DNA of 64,000 bases, from assembly GCA_001567105.1 (NCBI GenBank), contig LMZR01000062.1, positions 1-64,000 on the forward strand. Reading direction: 5' to 3'. Within the stretch, counting starts at the first letter, position 1. Each line of letters starts with the position of its first letter. The DNA is from Chloroflexi bacterium OLB14. GTDB taxonomy: Bacteria; Chloroflexota; Anaerolineae; Anaerolineales; Villigracilaceae. The position numbers were made by a program, and so were the translations under genes. This document shows positions 1-7,981 of this stretch, piece after piece. The notes under the pieces were generated by a model. It ran no database searches. It saw nothing but the letters and a program-made list of their open reading frames with translations, and was not told the DNA's origin.

Positions 1-63
1 CGTTTTTCTTATTCTATGAAGTTAGAACTAAAATTTTGAAAGTGGCTAAACAAGAGAGTATTT

Positions 64-118
64 AAGTACTGCGACATTTATGTCGCTTGTAAAACGCAAG
101 ATAAATCTTGCGGTACTT
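64..118. repeat. double-hairpin repeat, GTAC-bounded, copy 1
   Basis: The outer arms AAGTAC (64-69) and GTACTT (113-118) are inverted. Inside are two perfect short hairpins, GCGACAT/ATGTCGC (71-86) and GCAAGAT/ATCTTGC (96-111). A second copy with a compensated first stem (GCAACAT/ATGTTGC) lies at 54524-54575. The paired change in the stem suggests that the folded form matters. Confidence 0.8.
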
Positions 119-365
119 TTTGTTTTACTCTTGAAATTAGCCACTCCTTGAATCTAGAAAATATAAAATTTCGCAAAGATATTCAATCCCGAAGGCGTTG
201 CATTGAGCCTGTCGAAATGGATGATATGATTATAGAAACATATTATCAAGATTCCAAATCCCGTAGGGATGAAATAGAATTGAAAAAATTATGACACCCT
301 TCGGGGTTCAATATATCCAATCTTAATTCTATAATCATTTGACCCTTACAGGGTCAACGAAATAA

Positions 366-395
366 AAAAGCGGACGAATGTCCGCTTTTCGTTTT
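366..395. terminator. bidirectional intrinsic terminator
   Basis: The inverted repeat AAAAGCGGAC / GTCCGCTTTT with a 4-nt loop is flanked by a T-rich run on the + strand and an A-rich run on the other side. It could stop transcription in both directions. It lies directly downstream of the minus-strand gene ending at 427. Confidence 0.75.
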
Positions 396-426
396 TATTT
401 TGGAGTGCAGGCTTCAATCTGCTTTT

Positions 427-2022
427 TTATTTTCTCGGCAAAGGCTGAGAATCTTGTCCTTGACGTGTGCGGGTTTGATTAATGTAATCACGCACCAGTT
501 GTGGTGGGTGAGGTTGTGTGCCACCCATAATCAAATAACCAGGTGCCCAAAAATCGCCAGATGGATTTTCTTTTTTCAAGCGAGGAAACTCAGCAAATAT
601 TTTTTCAGAGGTTTGTTGACGAGTAATTCTCATCAAGTAGCTTGGCGATGTGCTTGGCTGTACATTGGCTACCCATTGTAAATACTCGGGGCGCACGGCT
701 AAATATTCCAAACGCCAGCCGAAAGCAATACAAATATTTGGAAGCCATTCACTTATACGTTCAGATAAATCACCAGTGATGTGGTGGGTTGTAAAACGGG
801 GTACTAGTAAACAAGCATACGTTAAATGATATAAGCCTGATGTAATTGGTTCAACTATTAATTTCTTTTTTGCTTCAGTAGATGGGCTTTCATGCGTGCT
901 ATCTGTTTCACTTACTTTCACTGGGGTTTGCGGGCGTGACGGAGCCGTGACTTGAACTTCATCAAAAATGGTTTGTGCTTGCGTTTCGCTTCTTTGCGCA
1001 TTTTTAGGCATTTCTGCTACTATAGCTTGATTCTTTGGCTTTGAAGGTAGAGGGTTGCGACTAAAAATTGAAGCATCCGATAGTGATTCTCCAACACGAG
1101 TCTGGTTAGGGTCAAAAGGTTGAGGTTCAGGTGACAAGCCAAAATTAGGTGCAGAGGCGGGTTCGGGGTCAGGTACATCTAAAATGATATTTGCAATTTG
1201 GGGGATTTCGATATCATCATCTTCCGATTGTGTTGCAGGTGTGGCTTGCTGTTTTGTAGTTGAATCACTAAATTTGTTTAGTAATTGACCAGCTTGCATA
1301 CGAATGGTGCTAAATGGTGTTTCAGCATCAAAAACTAGTGCAAGCACAGTATCAGTTGATAAGCGTGTTGCGTAGAGCATATGCTCGGCTTTGGTGCTTT
1401 CTAAGCGAATGAAACGTAACAGGTCTGAACCTTTTTGACCATCCCAGTTTCTAGTTACGGTTTGAGCTACTTCTTTGGCGGCTTGTTGAGATAAGCCACC
1501 AGCATATGCCCACAAATCATTTTTGCGGGTGATGAGTGCGGCTTGAGCAGATGATTCGAGTGTGAGACGGGTGAGGTGCTGAGCGGCTTTGTTAGGGTCA
1601 CTTAGCCAAGGCATTACCATTTGAGTATTTGATATTTCTGGCTCTGGCGTCTCAATTGGCGTGGAGACTGGTTGCGGTTTGCTTAGCGCATCCATAAAAG
1701 ATTTCATCCTGAAGGGCTTGCGCACCATAATCCATGGGCGTAAAGCATCAAAATTTGGCGGATCGCCTTGTTCTTCACATAAAATGGTTAGGTTAATATT
1801 TGGGCGAACTGTTCGTAAGGCTACACCAATTTCATGTACCCAATCTTCCCCGAGTGCTATATCGAGCATGGCAAATGGAACACCAACCTCGTCAGCGCGC
1901 ACAATAGCAGATGCCTTGTTGTTGACAACATGGACGCGGTAGAAATTTGTGTCTTCTAACGCTTGGCGTAAATTTTCACCATATACGGCAGAAGGCGTTA
2001 CGAGCAATAAATCTGCTGGCAT
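427..2022 (-). CDS. receiver-like, roadblock/LC7-like and degenerate Y1-transposase-like fusion protein
   Basis: The 531-aa protein has three recognisable parts. Residues 1-115 look like a response-regulator receiver fold (start PADLLLVTPSAVYGENLRQA, a conserved-looking MLDIALGEDW strand, VRKPF near 100). Residues about 135-250 resemble a roadblock/LC7 domain (SSAQAALITRKNDLWAYAGG). Residues 255-393 are Pro/Ser/Gln-rich and probably disordered. Residues 394-515 resemble the IS200/IS605 Y1 transposase core: YHLTYACLL at the start, then GWRLEYLAVRPEYLQWV, SPSYLMRITRQ, EFPRLK, FWAPGYLI and VRDYINQ. In active enzymes the strand around PEYLQWV carries the HUH metal-binding histidines (PDHVHLL). 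Here both are replaced, by Tyr and Gln, while a Tyr in the final helix (about 513) remains. This suggests an exapted, probably non-cleaving DNA-binding or scaffold domain. The function is not known to me. Domain calls are by eye. Confidence 0.7.
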   Translation of the reverse strand: MPADLLLVTPSAVYGENLRQALEDTNFYRVHVVNNKASAIVRADEVGVPFAMLDIALGEDWVHEIGVALRTVRPNINLTILCEEQGDPPNFDALRPWIMVRKPFRMKSFMDALSKPQPVSTPIETPEPEISNTQMVMPWLSDPNKAAQHLTRLTLESSAQAALITRKNDLWAYAGGLSQQAAKEVAQTVTRNWDGQKGSDLLRFIRLESTKAEHMLYATRLSTDTVLALVFDAETPFSTIRMQAGQLLNKFSDSTTKQQATPATQSEDDDIEIPQIANIILDVPDPEPASAPNFGLSPEPQPFDPNQTRVGESLSDASIFSRNPLPSKPKNQAIVAEMPKNAQRSETQAQTIFDEVQVTAPSRPQTPVKVSETDSTHESPSTEAKKKLIVEPITSGLYHLTYACLLVPRFTTHHITGDLSERISEWLPNICIAFGWRLEYLAVRPEYLQWVANVQPSTSPSYLMRITRQQTSEKIFAEFPRLKKENPSGDFWAPGYLIMGGTQPHPPQLVRDYINQTRTRQGQDSQPLPRK

Positions 2023-2105
2023 TTCTTAAAGTGTATCACTGAAAAGATAGCGAATCAAGGATGCTTTTGAGGTTAACCTATGTTTTTTGTAAGGTCAAAA
2101 GAATT

Positions 2106-2170
2106 TACCACAGAGCGCACAGAGTTCACGCAGATTTTTTAAGCGATTTCTCTGTGTTCTCTGTGGTGAA
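2106..2170. repeat. CCACAGAG/CTCTGTGG inverted repeat, copy 1
   Basis: An imperfect inverted repeat begins TACCACAGAG and ends CTCTGTGGTGAA, with further matching words (CACAGAGTTCAC, TCTGTGTTCTC) inside. A second copy is at 33133-33209. This word family is a familiar dispersed repeat in many bacterial genomes. It sits in the 170-bp gap between two minus-strand genes. Confidence 0.8.
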
Positions 2171-2192
2171 AATTAATAGTCATAATCTGAGC

Positions 2193-2732
2193 CTAATTTT
2201 TTATGCCCAGTAAAGCCATCAAAATCTCAGGCGGCAAATCGGCGGGAGGTAAATCCACTTTATACAATTGCTCATTTTCAGCCCGCTCACGCAAACTTTT
2301 CCACAACAAATTTCGTTCTTCGCCTTCTACCACCAAATCATTCAACGTTTTGGCATTCAACAAATATTCACCAGTCGAATATAAAAATGTTAATCGCTTC
2401 CACTTATCCGTTTTGATGGGTTCTTTCAACTTCTCCAAACTTCCCAATTGGATTTTGTAATATTCCTCTTTGGCTCTGGGATGATTTACTTCATCTTTGA
2501 GGAGTTCTGCTCGTGTAGTTAATTCGTGACCTCGAACTTGGGCAATGTACTCGACTTGTCCGCTTCTTTCTTGAAATGTGCTTGGTTGATAAAACGCGAC
2601 ATAATCCACGCTGACAACTTTGGGTGCGCTTCTTAAAGGAATGCGATACCAACCTAACAATCGCGCAATTTCCAAATCGCGTGGTGTTTTGATTAAGCAA
2701 ACGAGGACGAGGGAAGTGGGTGTGAGGGGCAT
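2193..2732 (-). CDS. hypothetical protein, 179 aa
   Basis: I do not recognise this protein. It starts MPLTPTSLVLVCLIKTPRDL and has a conserved-looking core with ARLLGWYRIPLR, VDYVAFYQPS and VEYIAQVRGHELTTRAELL. It is soluble and charged, with no signal peptide or membrane segment, and it ends in LPPEILMALLGIKN. The mix of strand-like hydrophobic segments and conserved Tyr/Glu/Arg suggests a compact nucleic-acid or nucleotide enzyme, but that is a guess. It lies 52 bp downstream of the PLP enzyme gene on the same strand, separated by a repeat. Confidence 0.65.
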   Translation of the reverse strand: MPLTPTSLVLVCLIKTPRDLEIARLLGWYRIPLRSAPKVVSVDYVAFYQPSTFQERSGQVEYIAQVRGHELTTRAELLKDEVNHPRAKEEYYKIQLGSLEKLKEPIKTDKWKRLTFLYSTGEYLLNAKTLNDLVVEGEERNLLWKSLRERAENEQLYKVDLPPADLPPEILMALLGIKN

Positions 2733-2737
2733 GAGGC

Positions 2738-2790
2738 TAGATGGAAAGTAGAAAGTGGAATTTTCACTCGCTACTTTCCACTTTCTAAAT
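2738..2790. repeat. AGAAAGTGGAAAGT-type repeat, copy 1
   Basis: GGAAAGTAGAAAGTGG and its near inverse CTACTTTCCACTTTCT face each other. Related copies are at 7911-7961, 13139-13161 and 58803-58830. The TAG stop codon of the PLP enzyme gene (2785-2787) is formed at the end of this repeat. Confidence 0.75.
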
Positions 2791-4251
2791 TAATCCAACT
2801 TCTTTATTAAACTCCACAATCAACTCATCAATCTCATCGGCTTGGGTTTGCACATCTGTCCAATAATTTGGTTCATACCATTGATTTTGAATCTCTTCAT
2901 ACGTTCTGCCTTGTTGTTCAACCCATGTGTAATATTTGAGATTATGAATTCTGCGTTTATCTGTATAACGCAATTCAAGCATGTTGTCAGTTGATTCGCC
3001 GTGTAAATATCTAGCAAAATCTGCGGCGGCATCACGTTCGGTATATTCACCAAATTCCATTTTCATTTCATGCAAACGTGAGCGATACAATTCCATCGAA
3101 TCCGTCAGGACTGTAATCATAATATCGTTCTCATCCATCTCATAATATTTTGCAGTTTTGATACAAGATAAAACATTGGATATGCCAGAAAAGCCTAATA
3201 AATCGAGATTGGAGATTAGAGATTCAGGCACACCTTTTTCTGCTAAATAGGCTCGTCCATGTTCTTCATTGAATAAACGCGAGATATTCACCACAGCATT
3301 ATCATCAATAGCAGTGACCACATCTGTATTTTTTGTATTATGCACCCAAGGGACGTGCTTATCTCCAATCCCTTCAATGCGATGTGCGCCGAATCCATTT
3401 TCTAACAGCGTTGGGCATTGCAATGCTTCACTAGCGACAATTTTAGAATCAGGAAATAATTTTTTCATGTAATCGCCGCTAGCAATTGTGCCTGCTGAAC
3501 CCGTTGCAGATGCCATGCCTCTATATCTTCCATTTTTCCCAGCCACTTGATTAAACACTTCTTCCATTGCATGGCCAGTCACTTCAAAATGCCACAGATA
3601 ATTTCCAAACTCTTCAAATTGATTGAAGATCATTAAATCTTGACCAGATTTTTTTAACTCCCAACATTTATCAAATATTTCTTTGACGTTTGATTCAGAA
3701 CCAGGTGTTTTGATTGTTTCACCTGCGACTGTAGCTAGCCAGTCAAATCTTTCTTTAGACATACCTTCAGGAAGAATCGCAATTGATTCACAACCAAGTA
3801 ATGCTGAATCATACGCACCACCGCGACAATAATTTCCAGTAGAGGGCCAAACTGCTTTTTGCTTAGTCGGGTCAAATTGACCTGTCACCAAACGTGGAAC
3901 TAAACAAGAAAATGCCGCACCTACTTTATGCGCTCCTGTCGGAAACCATTTGCCGACAATGGCAATGATGCGTGCTTTCACACCTGTCAGCGAAGATGGA
4001 AGTTCAAGAAAATTGACTCCGCCAAAAGTCCCGCCTGAAGCGCTGGGTTGATTATGCCAATTAATCCGAAATAAATTACGCGGATGAATATCCCATAATC
4101 CAATTTTTGTTAATTCATCTTTCACCTTTGCAGGAATTTTGCTCGGGTCTTTCATCTGTGCATAAGTGGGGATGATAATATTTTTTTCTTTGGCCCGTTG
4201 AATTGCATTTGCACGGCGGTCTTTGTGGATGGTCAAGTCAATGGTAGTCAT
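2785..4251 (-). CDS. PLP-dependent cysteine synthase/threonine dehydratase-like enzyme
   Basis: This is a 488-aa fold-type II pyridoxal-phosphate enzyme. The likely Schiff-base lysine is K109 in GAHKVG, followed by the phosphate/cofactor loop STGNYCRGGAY (about 137-147). A glycine-rich ATGSAGTIASGDYMKK segment near 245 fits cofactor phosphate binding. It is longer than ordinary cysteine synthases (about 310 aa), with an extra C-terminal part rich in Tyr, Trp and Glu. The exact substrate cannot be told from sequence: cysteine synthase, threonine dehydratase and diaminopropionate-type lyases are all in this fold. The ATG is followed by a natural N-terminus, MTTIDLTIHKDRRANA, and preceded by GGAGTTCC as a ribosome binding site. 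Confidence 0.8.
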   Translation of the reverse strand: MTTIDLTIHKDRRANAIQRAKEKNIIIPTYAQMKDPSKIPAKVKDELTKIGLWDIHPRNLFRINWHNQPSASGGTFGGVNFLELPSSLTGVKARIIAIVGKWFPTGAHKVGAAFSCLVPRLVTGQFDPTKQKAVWPSTGNYCRGGAYDSALLGCESIAILPEGMSKERFDWLATVAGETIKTPGSESNVKEIFDKCWELKKSGQDLMIFNQFEEFGNYLWHFEVTGHAMEEVFNQVAGKNGRYRGMASATGSAGTIASGDYMKKLFPDSKIVASEALQCPTLLENGFGAHRIEGIGDKHVPWVHNTKNTDVVTAIDDNAVVNISRLFNEEHGRAYLAEKGVPESLISNLDLLGFSGISNVLSCIKTAKYYEMDENDIMITVLTDSMELYRSRLHEMKMEFGEYTERDAAADFARYLHGESTDNMLELRYTDKRRIHNLKYYTWVEQQGRTYEEIQNQWYEPNYWTDVQTQADEIDELIVEFNKEVGLI

Positions 4252-4354
4252 TGGAACTCCTAAGTATTATTTTGTAAAATTATAGTCCACATCAGTACAA
4301 ACAGGTCATACCTTTTCGGAACAGAAAAAATTATATTTAACAAAAGGAGTCAAT

Positions 4355-4795
4355 ATGAGCAAAACAACAACTACAGCAGTTTCAGGATGTTTGATTTGGT
4401 TTTTATTACTTTCAATCATCGGCAGTTGCATCATGCCAATTTTTTTTTTTGTGATTGGCTCTGTTAGTTCAGTCAGTGATTTTGCAATTCAAATAACAGG
4501 CGCTTGGATATGCCCCGAAAACACAACGCCACAAACTTATACCTATGCAACTACCACCACTGATGAATATGGAAATCGTCAGCCATCTACGGCTTATGTT
4601 TTACAATGCGTTGATTCAAGTGGCGCGATTGTAAAAGAAGACCCAGTTGGTTACGCATTTATCTGGATTGGCATTTGGGCAGTTGCTGGCATAATCATCA
4701 CTGGTGTTTTATGTTTTGTTTTTGCAGTACCTGGTGGCATGATGGTGACGAAACTTTTAGAAAAACTGAAGATTAAGAAAACGCCTCGTTTTTAA
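4355..4795 (+). CDS. small membrane protein, 146 aa
   Basis: I do not recognise a family. The protein has a hydrophobic N-terminal segment (about 10-40, LIWFLLLSIIGSCIMPIFFF), a roughly 60-residue polar part with two cysteines (TGAWICPENTTPQTYTY and YVLQCVDSSG) and a second hydrophobic region near 100-130. The cysteines lie between the membrane segments, so they may form a disulfide outside. AAAGGAG stands 6 nt before the ATG. A run of 12 T lies inside the gene (about 4440-4451), a risky place for sequencing error, but the frame looks intact. Confidence 0.65.
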   Translation: MSKTTTTAVSGCLIWFLLLSIIGSCIMPIFFFVIGSVSSVSDFAIQITGAWICPENTTPQTYTYATTTTDEYGNRQPSTAYVLQCVDSSGAIVKEDPVGYAFIWIGIWAVAGIIITGVLCFVFAVPGGMMVTKLLEKLKIKKTPRF

Positions 4796-4822
4796 GTGAA
4801 GTTGATTCTGTTTCATCTAATT

Positions 4823-6079
4823 TTATTTTGGCTGATGTCTCGGGTCTTTGACCAAAAATACAAGAATAAAAAGCATCACCACTGAAAGCGCAGTTGAAAT
4901 AGAAAAAGTGGGGATGAAGCCAACTGAATCTGCAATCCAACCGCCGATGATGGGCGCGATGATAGTAGCAGGCGCAGTGAGCGTTTGTGCTAAGCCAATA
5001 TAAATTGGGCGTTCATGTTCTGTGCCAAATTGAACAGCCACTGCCATGCCAATCGTCCAAATAGAAACATTTGCCATGCCTGCTAAAATGAATATCGGAT
5101 AAAACCAATTGATAGATTGCGCATTCCATGCCAACACAGCACTGAGTAATGCTGCAATTGCGCCAATGATTAACATCAAGCGGTGACCGATTTTATCTCC
5201 CAGCCAACCCATGCCGATATTTGCAATCGTTTGCGAGATGGTTAAGGTGGCTGTTAAATAACCTGCTACAACATCACTCATGTTAAATTCTCGTAAAGCG
5301 TAAATGATGTAAAACGAAAATCCCATCGTAGCGAATTGAGATAAAAAACGCGCCGTCAGAAACCAGTTGAAATTTTTATCACGCTTGAGAATCTTTTTTG
5401 AATCATCCCAGAAATGAGTCTTTTCTTCTGGGATGATTTTTTCTTTATCTATGGGTTCACGTGTATTAGCGAGGAAGAACCAAGAAACAGTGAAGAAAAA
5501 ACCAGCGAGAAAGAAACAAGCCGCAAAGTCAAGTGGGGAGGCGAAATAATCTAATAGATACCCTGCCCCCACAGCCGCAATGCTGATGAATAAATTTGCC
5601 AAGCCTGCTTGCAATCCAAAAAATGTACCGCGTGAATCAGCAGGGATGATTTTTGAAATCATCGAAGTCCATGAGTTAGCAGTGAATCCGCCGCCTAAGC
5701 CTTGCCAAGATAACAACAGAAAAGTTAACCATAAACTTGCGGTGAATCCAATTGTGGGCAATAGCAAAGCCACGATGGCAAAACCAAAAAATGGAGCGCG
5801 TTCGTGAATCGTCATCATCAAGACGTTGCGTTTGTATTGACGCAATCTTGAAACATGACTGGCTGTAAATAATTGTGGCAGTTGCCAACCAACAGAATGA
5901 ATGGCAGGCACAAGCCCAATCAATAAAGCGGAATCGGTCATGGATGCGACGAAGAGAGGCAATATAGTTGAAAACGAAGCGAAGCCAAGTGCCACGCCAA
6001 AAAAACTGCCATCACCTAAGTTGACGGCAATGTTGTGTTTTAGATTTTTACGAATTTCTTTTTCTAAGTTTGTGAGCAT
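4823..6079 (-). CDS. MFS transporter
   Basis: This 418-aa protein has about twelve hydrophobic segments and the loop GDKIGHRLMLIIGA typical of the major facilitator superfamily between helices. It should sit in the cytoplasmic membrane and move a small solute or drug. The substrate cannot be read from the sequence. The start MLTNLEKEIRKNLKHN gives a short basic cytoplasmic N-terminus. It is divergent from the tetR gene and shares its 85-bp upstream region, so control by that regulator is possible. Confidence 0.8.
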   Translation of the reverse strand: MLTNLEKEIRKNLKHNIAVNLGDGSFFGVALGFASFSTILPLFVASMTDSALLIGLVPAIHSVGWQLPQLFTASHVSRLRQYKRNVLMMTIHERAPFFGFAIVALLLPTIGFTASLWLTFLLLSWQGLGGGFTANSWTSMISKIIPADSRGTFFGLQAGLANLFISIAAVGAGYLLDYFASPLDFAACFFLAGFFFTVSWFFLANTREPIDKEKIIPEEKTHFWDDSKKILKRDKNFNWFLTARFLSQFATMGFSFYIIYALREFNMSDVVAGYLTATLTISQTIANIGMGWLGDKIGHRLMLIIGAIAALLSAVLAWNAQSINWFYPIFILAGMANVSIWTIGMAVAVQFGTEHERPIYIGLAQTLTAPATIIAPIIGGWIADSVGFIPTFSISTALSVVMLFILVFLVKDPRHQPK

Positions 6080-6102
6080 ATAAAGATTCTACCATTTGCC
6101 TC

Positions 6103-6131
6103 TTGACAAGATTTGGGTGATAAGATATAAA
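6103..6131 (+). promoter_or_regulatory. sigma70-type promoter of the tetR-ABC operon
   Basis: TTGACA at 6103-6108 and TATAAA at 6126-6131 are separated by 17 bp. The palindromic operator begins at the end of the -10 box, so a bound repressor would block transcription start. Confidence 0.75.
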
Positions 6132-6145
6132 AACGAACGTTCGTT
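6132..6145. promoter_or_regulatory. TetR operator palindrome
   Basis: AACGAACGTTCGTT is a perfect 14-bp palindrome lying at the end of the -10 element and 19 bp before the tetR ATG. Its form is the one commonly bound by TetR/AcrR-family repressors, which points to autoregulation of the operon. Confidence 0.8.
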
Positions 6146-6164
6146 CATTTTTAAGAGAGGTTTT

Positions 6165-6782
6165 ATGTCTCCTGAACAAAAAGAGAAATTATCCAAAGGC
6201 GAAACCACGCGCATTTTGATTGAAGATTCTGCCATCGAATTATTTATGGAGCAGGGCTATCACGCTACGTCTATGAGACAAATTGCTGAAAGAGCAGAAT
6301 TGGCATTAGGTGGAATCTACAATCATTTTTCTAGCAAAGAAGAAATTTTTCAAGCCATCATCATAGATAAACATCCCTATAAAAAAGTTTTGCCAGCCAT
6401 TCTTGAAGCGCAAGGGGAAGAGGTGGATGAATTTCTGAGCAACGCGGCGCGTATTGCTATTAAGGAACTTAAATCTCAGCCTTATTTTATTAAGTTAATG
6501 TTGATTGAAATTGTTGAATTTAACGGCAAGCATGGCGCTGCGTTGATTAAAGAAATCGCCCCCAAGGCTTTACCTATTTTTGAAAAAATTATCAAGTCTC
6601 GTAAAAATTTTCGCGTCACCAACCCTGCTATTTTATTCCGTTCTTTCATCGGCATGATTGTATCTTTTATGGTGACGGAAATTATGATTTCCAATTCCAT
6701 GCTCCAAAAGCTAATGCCTAAAAATGCAATGGATATGTATGTTGATATTTATCTGCATGGCATTTTGAAGCCAGAGGTTTAA
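6165..6782 (+). CDS. TetR/AcrR family repressor of ABC export operon
   Basis: This is a regulator of about 205 aa. The N-terminal helix-turn-helix is clear: AIELFMEQGYHATSMRQIAE, then LGGIYNHFSSKEEIF. The C-terminal half is the variable ligand-binding domain. I place the start at ATG 6165 (MSPEQKEKLSKGET), after AGAGAGG, rather than at an upstream ATG at 6096. That upstream start would put the promoter and operator inside the gene. The stop overlaps the spacing to the permease gene by only 1 nt (6782/6784), so the two are co-transcribed. The context (TetR, permease, membrane fusion protein, two ATPases) matches the CecR-YbhGFSR arrangement known from enterobacteria. Confidence 0.85.
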   Translation: MSPEQKEKLSKGETTRILIEDSAIELFMEQGYHATSMRQIAERAELALGGIYNHFSSKEEIFQAIIIDKHPYKKVLPAILEAQGEEVDEFLSNAARIAIKELKSQPYFIKLMLIEIVEFNGKHGAALIKEIAPKALPIFEKIIKSRKNFRVTNPAILFRSFIGMIVSFMVTEIMISNSMLQKLMPKNAMDMYVDIYLHGILKPEV

Positions 6783-6783
6783 T

Positions 6784-7911
6784 ATGTTCAACTCTCGTAT
6801 TTATTCCATCGTTCGTAAAGAATTTGTGCAACTCTTTCGTGATCCACGCACGTTAGCATTAGCAGTTGTGATTCCGATTGTGCAATTATTTCTTTTAGGC
6901 TATGCCGCCACATCGGATGTAAGAAATGTTTCATTAGCCGTGTGGGACCAAAGCAAAACAACCGAAAGCCGTCAGTTATTAGATGCTTTTCGAGCCTCTA
7001 GTTATTTTACGATTAATTATTTTGTTAATTCCACAGATGAATATCAAGCCTTGATTGAATCTGGTGATGCGCGTGTGGCATTAGTCATCCCACCTGATTA
7101 TGCTCAAAGACTTTTTGATGGCAACGCCAAAGTATTGATGGTTTTAGATGGTTCAGATGCCAGCATTGGCGGAACAGCCTTATCAACTGCAAGGTTAGTA
7201 GGTCAATCGTTTGGCACAAAAATATTAACTCAACAAGCACTATTAAGTGGCAGGTCTGCGCCAACGCCGCCAGTTGAAGTACGCACTCAAGTTTGGTACA
7301 ACCCCGATTTGAATTCTGCCTACTTTATGATTCCTGGTGTGATTGGCATGATTCTTTCATTCATCACAACCATCCTCACAGCCACAGCCATTGTCCGTGA
7401 ACGTGAACGTGGCACCATTGAACAATTAATCGTCACACCGATTCGTTCATGGGAATTAGTGCTCGGAAAATTATTACCTTATGTCATCTTGGCATTTGTT
7501 GAAACATTTGAAGTGTTAATCATCGGTCACTTTTGGTTTGGTGTTCCTGTTCGCGGAAGTTTAAGTCTCATCGTTATCACTTCGGGCATTTTCATTATGT
7601 CAAGTTTAGGCATTGGTTTACTAGCATCCACATTAGCAAACACACAACAAGAAGCCATGTTAACTGTGATGATGTATAACCTGCCCAGTATTTTTCTTTC
7701 AGGCTTTTTCTTTCCACTGGAAGCCATGCCAAAAATTTTACAAATTGTTGCGTATGCCGTTCCACTTAAATATTTTCTAGTTGTCATTCGTTCACTTTTA
7801 TTAAAAGGCGTTGGCATAGATGCAATTCAAAATGAAGTCATCGCATTATCAATTTTCGGTTTAGTTATTATGATCGCCGCTGCATTACGTTTTAGAAAGA
7901 GATTAGATTAA
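6784..7911 (+). CDS. ABC-2 type transporter permease (YbhS/YbhR-like)
   Basis: This 375-aa membrane subunit belongs to an ABC-2 exporter. It starts with MFNSRIYSIVRKEFVQLFRD, typical of the family, followed by a first membrane helix (about 25-42). An extracytoplasmic domain of about 130 residues follows (SDVRNVSLAVWDQSKTTESR). The last part has five hydrophobic segments from about 178 to 370, with the family motif RERERGTIEQLIVTPIRSWE near 205. Only one permease is present here, while the enterobacterial system has two, so the transporter is probably a homodimer in the membrane. Confidence 0.85.
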   Translation: MFNSRIYSIVRKEFVQLFRDPRTLALAVVIPIVQLFLLGYAATSDVRNVSLAVWDQSKTTESRQLLDAFRASSYFTINYFVNSTDEYQALIESGDARVALVIPPDYAQRLFDGNAKVLMVLDGSDASIGGTALSTARLVGQSFGTKILTQQALLSGRSAPTPPVEVRTQVWYNPDLNSAYFMIPGVIGMILSFITTILTATAIVRERERGTIEQLIVTPIRSWELVLGKLLPYVILAFVETFEVLIIGHFWFGVPVRGSLSLIVITSGIFIMSSLGIGLLASTLANTQQEAMLTVMMYNLPSIFLSGFFFPLEAMPKILQIVAYAVPLKYFLVVIRSLLLKGVGIDAIQNEVIALSIFGLVIMIAAALRFRKRLD

Positions 7912-7961
7912 CTTTCTACTTTCCACTTTCTATTTGAAAAGAAAAGTAGAAAGTGGAAAGT
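7911..7961. repeat. AGAAAGTGGAAAGT-type repeat, copy 2
   Basis: ACTTTCTACTTTCCACTTTC is followed by its near inverse AGTAGAAAGTGGAAAGT, giving a hairpin between the permease and membrane fusion protein genes. The last base of the permease stop codon is the first base of the repeat. Confidence 0.8.
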
Positions 7962-7981
7962 AACCCTATTAGGAGATTCCC

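Larger units (their letters stand above)
1..426. repeat. repeat-rich intergenic stretch
   Basis: No gene is visible here. The stretch holds a double-hairpin repeat (64-118), a CCCGTAGGG hairpin near 260, a CCCTTCGGGG hairpin near 297, a GACCC/GGGTC hairpin near 341 and a terminator at 366-395. Near 200 the motif TGAGCCTGTCGAAA occurs, which is a common dispersed bacterial repeat word. A degenerate TGGAGTGCAGG word at 401-411 resembles the start of the 52-bp AGCTTGCT-core repeat found elsewhere in the window. Confidence 0.6.

Noticed and set aside
1..426. CRISPR array from the many short palindromes
   Set aside because: The hairpins differ from one another, with no regular spacing or constant direct repeat, and no cas gene is in the window.
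427..843. An active IS200/IS605 insertion sequence
   Set aside because: The HUH residues are missing, the domain is fused within a larger protein, and no element ends are seen around it.
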